Of a DNA stretch of 7,726 bases, positions 6,045-7,726 are shown in pieces. Source of the DNA: Pseudomonadota bacterium (GTDB lineage: Bacteria > Pseudomonadota > Alphaproteobacteria > Rhizobiales > Rhizobiaceae). The first letter of the stretch is position 1. Every line of letters starts with the position of its first letter. The notes under the pieces were generated by a model. That model did not search any database. It was not told where the DNA came from and saw only the letters and a program-made list of their open reading frames with translations. Made by a program: the position numbers and the translations under genes. The stretch is taken from contig JAEZXF010000532.1 in NCBI GenBank assembly GCA_023419995.1, forward strand, positions 1-7,726, written 5' to 3'.

Positions 6045-6073
6045 ACTAAAGCGCAACCGGCGGCGTTCGCCAA
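6045..6073 (-). promoter_or_regulatory. Candidate sigma-70-like promoter of the signalling operon
   Basis: On the minus strand TTGGCG (6073-6068, 4/6) and TTTAGT (6050-6045, 4/6) have the ideal 17-base spacer. Transcription would start near 6038, leaving a leader of about 33 bases before the TTG at 6005. A GGCG-TT-CGCC inverted repeat (6062-6071) overlaps the -35 element. The gap between the RND gene stop and the regulator start (6006-6120) also contains very GC-rich palindromes (about 6090-6120) that could slow read-through from the RND gene; no T-run is present. Confidence 0.42.
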
Positions 6074-6120
6074 GCCCCCCGCGCCGAATGGCCGGGCGCG
6101 GGCGCGCGCCGGCGCCGGGC

Positions 6121-7726
6121 TCAGCTTCGCAGGACGCGGTAGATCGCCGGGATGACCAGCACCGTCAGCAGCGTCGACGACGCCAGCCCGAACAGCAGCG
6201 AGATCGCCAGCCCCTGGAAGATCGGGTCGGCGAGGATGACCGCGGCGCCGATCATCGCCGCCAGCGCCGTCAGCAGGATCGGCTTGAAGCGGATCGACCC
6301 CGCCTCGATCAGGATATCTGTCAGCGGCCGGCCGGCGGGGTCGGTGTGGCGGATGAAGTCGACCAGCAGGATCGAGTTGCGCACGATGATGCCGGCGAGC
6401 GCGATGAAGCCGATCATCGACGTGGCCGAGAACGGCGCGCCGAACAGCCAGTGGCCGCCGAGGATGCCGATGAAGGTCAGCGGGATCGGTGTCAGGATGA
6501 CCAGCGGCACCTTGAACGAGCCGAACTGGGCGACGACGAGGATGTAGATGCCGAGCAGCGCCACCATGAAGGCCGCGCCCATGTCGCGGAAGGTCACCCA
6601 CGTCACCTCCCACTCGCCCTCCCACAGGAGCGTCGGCGCGCGCTCGTCCTGCGGCTGGCCGTAGAGCGAGACGACGGGCTTCGGCAAATCCCCCCAGTCC
6701 TCGCCGTCGATGGCCTGCTGCACGGCGAGCATGCCGTAGAGCGGCGCCTCGAAGTCGCCGGCGAGCTCGGCCGTCACCATCTCGGCGGCGCGGCCGTTGC
6801 GGCGGAAGACCGGCAAGGAGGACCGCTCCTCCGCCACACGCACCACGTCGCCCAGCTCGACCACGCCCCGGTCGCCCGGCAGCACGTTGGCGGGGATGGG
6901 CGTCGTCAGGAAAAGCCCGTCGAGCCGGCGCTCGCCCTTCGGCCGCTCGATGCGGATCGGGATCGGCCGGCGGCCCTCGCCGCGATGCGAGTAGCCGACT
7001 GTGGCGCCGCCGTTGAGGATGGCGATGGTGTCGAGCACGTCGCCCTCCTGGACCCCGAAGAACTCGAGGTCGTCGGTCGAGACGGTGGCCCTCAGCCGGC
7101 GCGCGGCGACGCCGTAGGAATTGTCGACGTCGACGACATAGGGCACCGAGCGGAAGGCGGCCTCGACCCGCGCGGCGACGGCGCGCCGCGTTTCGGCGTC
7201 GGGACCGTAGATCTCGGCGAGCAGCGTCGCCATCACCGGCGGGCCGGGCGGCGGCTCGACCACCTTGAGCACCGTGCCGTCCGGCATCGCCGCCGCCGCG
7301 ATCCGCGCGCGGATGTCGAGCGCGATGTCGTGGCTGGCGCGCACGCGCTCGCCCTTGGCCGCGAGGTTGATGGCGACCTCGCCCATCTGCGGCTCGGTGC
7401 GGTGGAAGTAGTGGCGCACGAGGCCGTTGAAGTTGAACGGGGCGGCCGCCCCCGCATGGGTCTGGACCGAGCGGACCTCGTCCATCTCCAGCACGATCGC
7501 CGCGATGCGCTGCGCCACCGCGTCGGTCGCCTCGACGGAGGAGCCCTCCGGCAGGTCGATGGTGACGGCGAGCTCCGACTTGTTGTCGAACGGCAGCAGC
7601 TTCACGGTCACGTCCTTGGTGTAGAACAGGGCGAGCGAGCCGAGGGTGAGGACGCCGACGGCGGCGAGGAACAGCCAGCTGCGGCCCTTCGAGGCCAGCA
7701 CCGGGCGGGCCGCAGCCGCATAGAGG
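6121..7726 (-). CDS. RND-family efflux transporter permease, C-terminal half
   Basis: The frame is open to the right window edge, so the gene starts outside. About 534 residues are visible, half of the usual 1,030-1,050. Numbering from the GTG at 7701: a membrane helix at 9-26 (TM7), a large periplasmic region at about 27-373, then five helices at about 374-393, 399-421, 427-451, 474-491 and 496-522 (TM8-12). The stretch PFSATSMIGFIALAGIIVRNS (about 423-443) and the helix-4/5 block ending in VIPAIYRVL are standard for RND pumps. These pumps use the proton gradient and work with a periplasmic adaptor and an outer-membrane channel. The proton-relay aspartates (TM4) are in the missing half, so activity cannot be judged, and the substrate class (drug or metal) cannot be assigned. 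An upstream adaptor gene is expected to the right. The stop at 6121 is 115 bases before the regulator start, so co-transcription is possible but the gap has its own promoter candidate. Confidence 0.93.
   Translation of the reverse strand, partial: LYAAAARPVLASKGRSWLFLAAVGVLTLGSLALFYTKDVTVKLLPFDNKSELAVTIDLPEGSSVEATDAVAQRIAAIVLEMDEVRSVQTHAGAAAPFNFNGLVRHYFHRTEPQMGEVAINLAAKGERVRASHDIALDIRARIAAAAMPDGTVLKVVEPPPGPPVMATLLAEIYGPDAETRRAVAARVEAAFRSVPYVVDVDNSYGVAARRLRATVSTDDLEFFGVQEGDVLDTIAILNGGATVGYSHRGEGRRPIPIRIERPKGERRLDGLFLTTPIPANVLPGDRGVVELGDVVRVAEERSSLPVFRRNGRAAEMVTAELAGDFEAPLYGMLAVQQAIDGEDWGDLPKPVVSLYGQPQDERAPTLLWEGEWEVTWVTFRDMGAAFMVALLGIYILVVAQFGSFKVPLVILTPIPLTFIGILGGHWLFGAPFSATSMIGFIALAGIIVRNSILLVDFIRHTDPAGRPLTDILIEAGSIRFKPILLTALAAMIGAAVILADPIFQGLAISLLFGLASSTLLTVLVIPAIYRVLRS

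Noticed and set aside
6006..6056. ATG start at 6056 for the response regulator
   Set aside because: It would translate the Shine-Dalgarno repeats as a GSPWRRGGGAG tail; the receiver domain begins right after the TTG at 6005.
6085..6120. GC-rich palindromes after the RND stop as a terminator
   Set aside because: Short self-complementary GC runs are present, but there is no long stem and no T-run, so a terminator is not supported.

Overview
The window is very GC-rich throughout, with strong G/C third-position bias. Gene content and protein style point to an Alphaproteobacterium, probably Hyphomicrobiales (rhizobia/Brucella-like): an alphaproteobacterial-type Ppa, a TPM-domain membrane protein, and a PutP-like sensor kinase. 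This placement comes from recognition only. There are no phage, IS, CRISPR, tRNA or rRNA signals, and no stretch without a gene exceeds about 160 bases.

Left part, plus strand: the 3' end of a TPM-domain membrane protein (2-604), a GNAT N-acetyltransferase (694-1200) and a complete family I inorganic pyrophosphatase, ppa (1360-1896). Each has its own upstream gap with a candidate promoter. The GNAT gene has a -10-like element so close to its ATG that its mRNA may be leaderless. ppa has a 7-bp-stem hairpin in its leader.

Middle and right, minus strand (transcribed right to left): the C-terminal half of an RND efflux pump (7726-6121, cut by the window edge), then a compact signalling operon. 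The operon holds a receiver-only response regulator (6005-5616), an 82-residue two-helix membrane protein (5593-5345) and a 915-residue sensor kinase (5348-2601). The kinase N-terminus is a sodium/solute symporter (SLC5/SSS) domain, followed by a STAC-like linker and then HisKA and HATPase domains. It is followed by a small secreted four-cysteine protein of unknown function (2530-1928), convergent with ppa.

The signalling operon is the most interesting part. It resembles the CbrA/CrbS class of transporter-kinases but differs in three ways: I see no PAS domain, the cognate-looking regulator is a lone receiver with no output domain, and a tiny membrane protein overlaps the kinase start by 4 bases (GTGA). 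A nine-codon mini-ORF overlaps both the regulator stop and the membrane-protein start (ATGA at each end), so translation could be coupled through the whole operon. A well-spaced sigma-70-like promoter (6045-6073) and a doubled Shine-Dalgarno sequence sit just before the regulator's TTG start.
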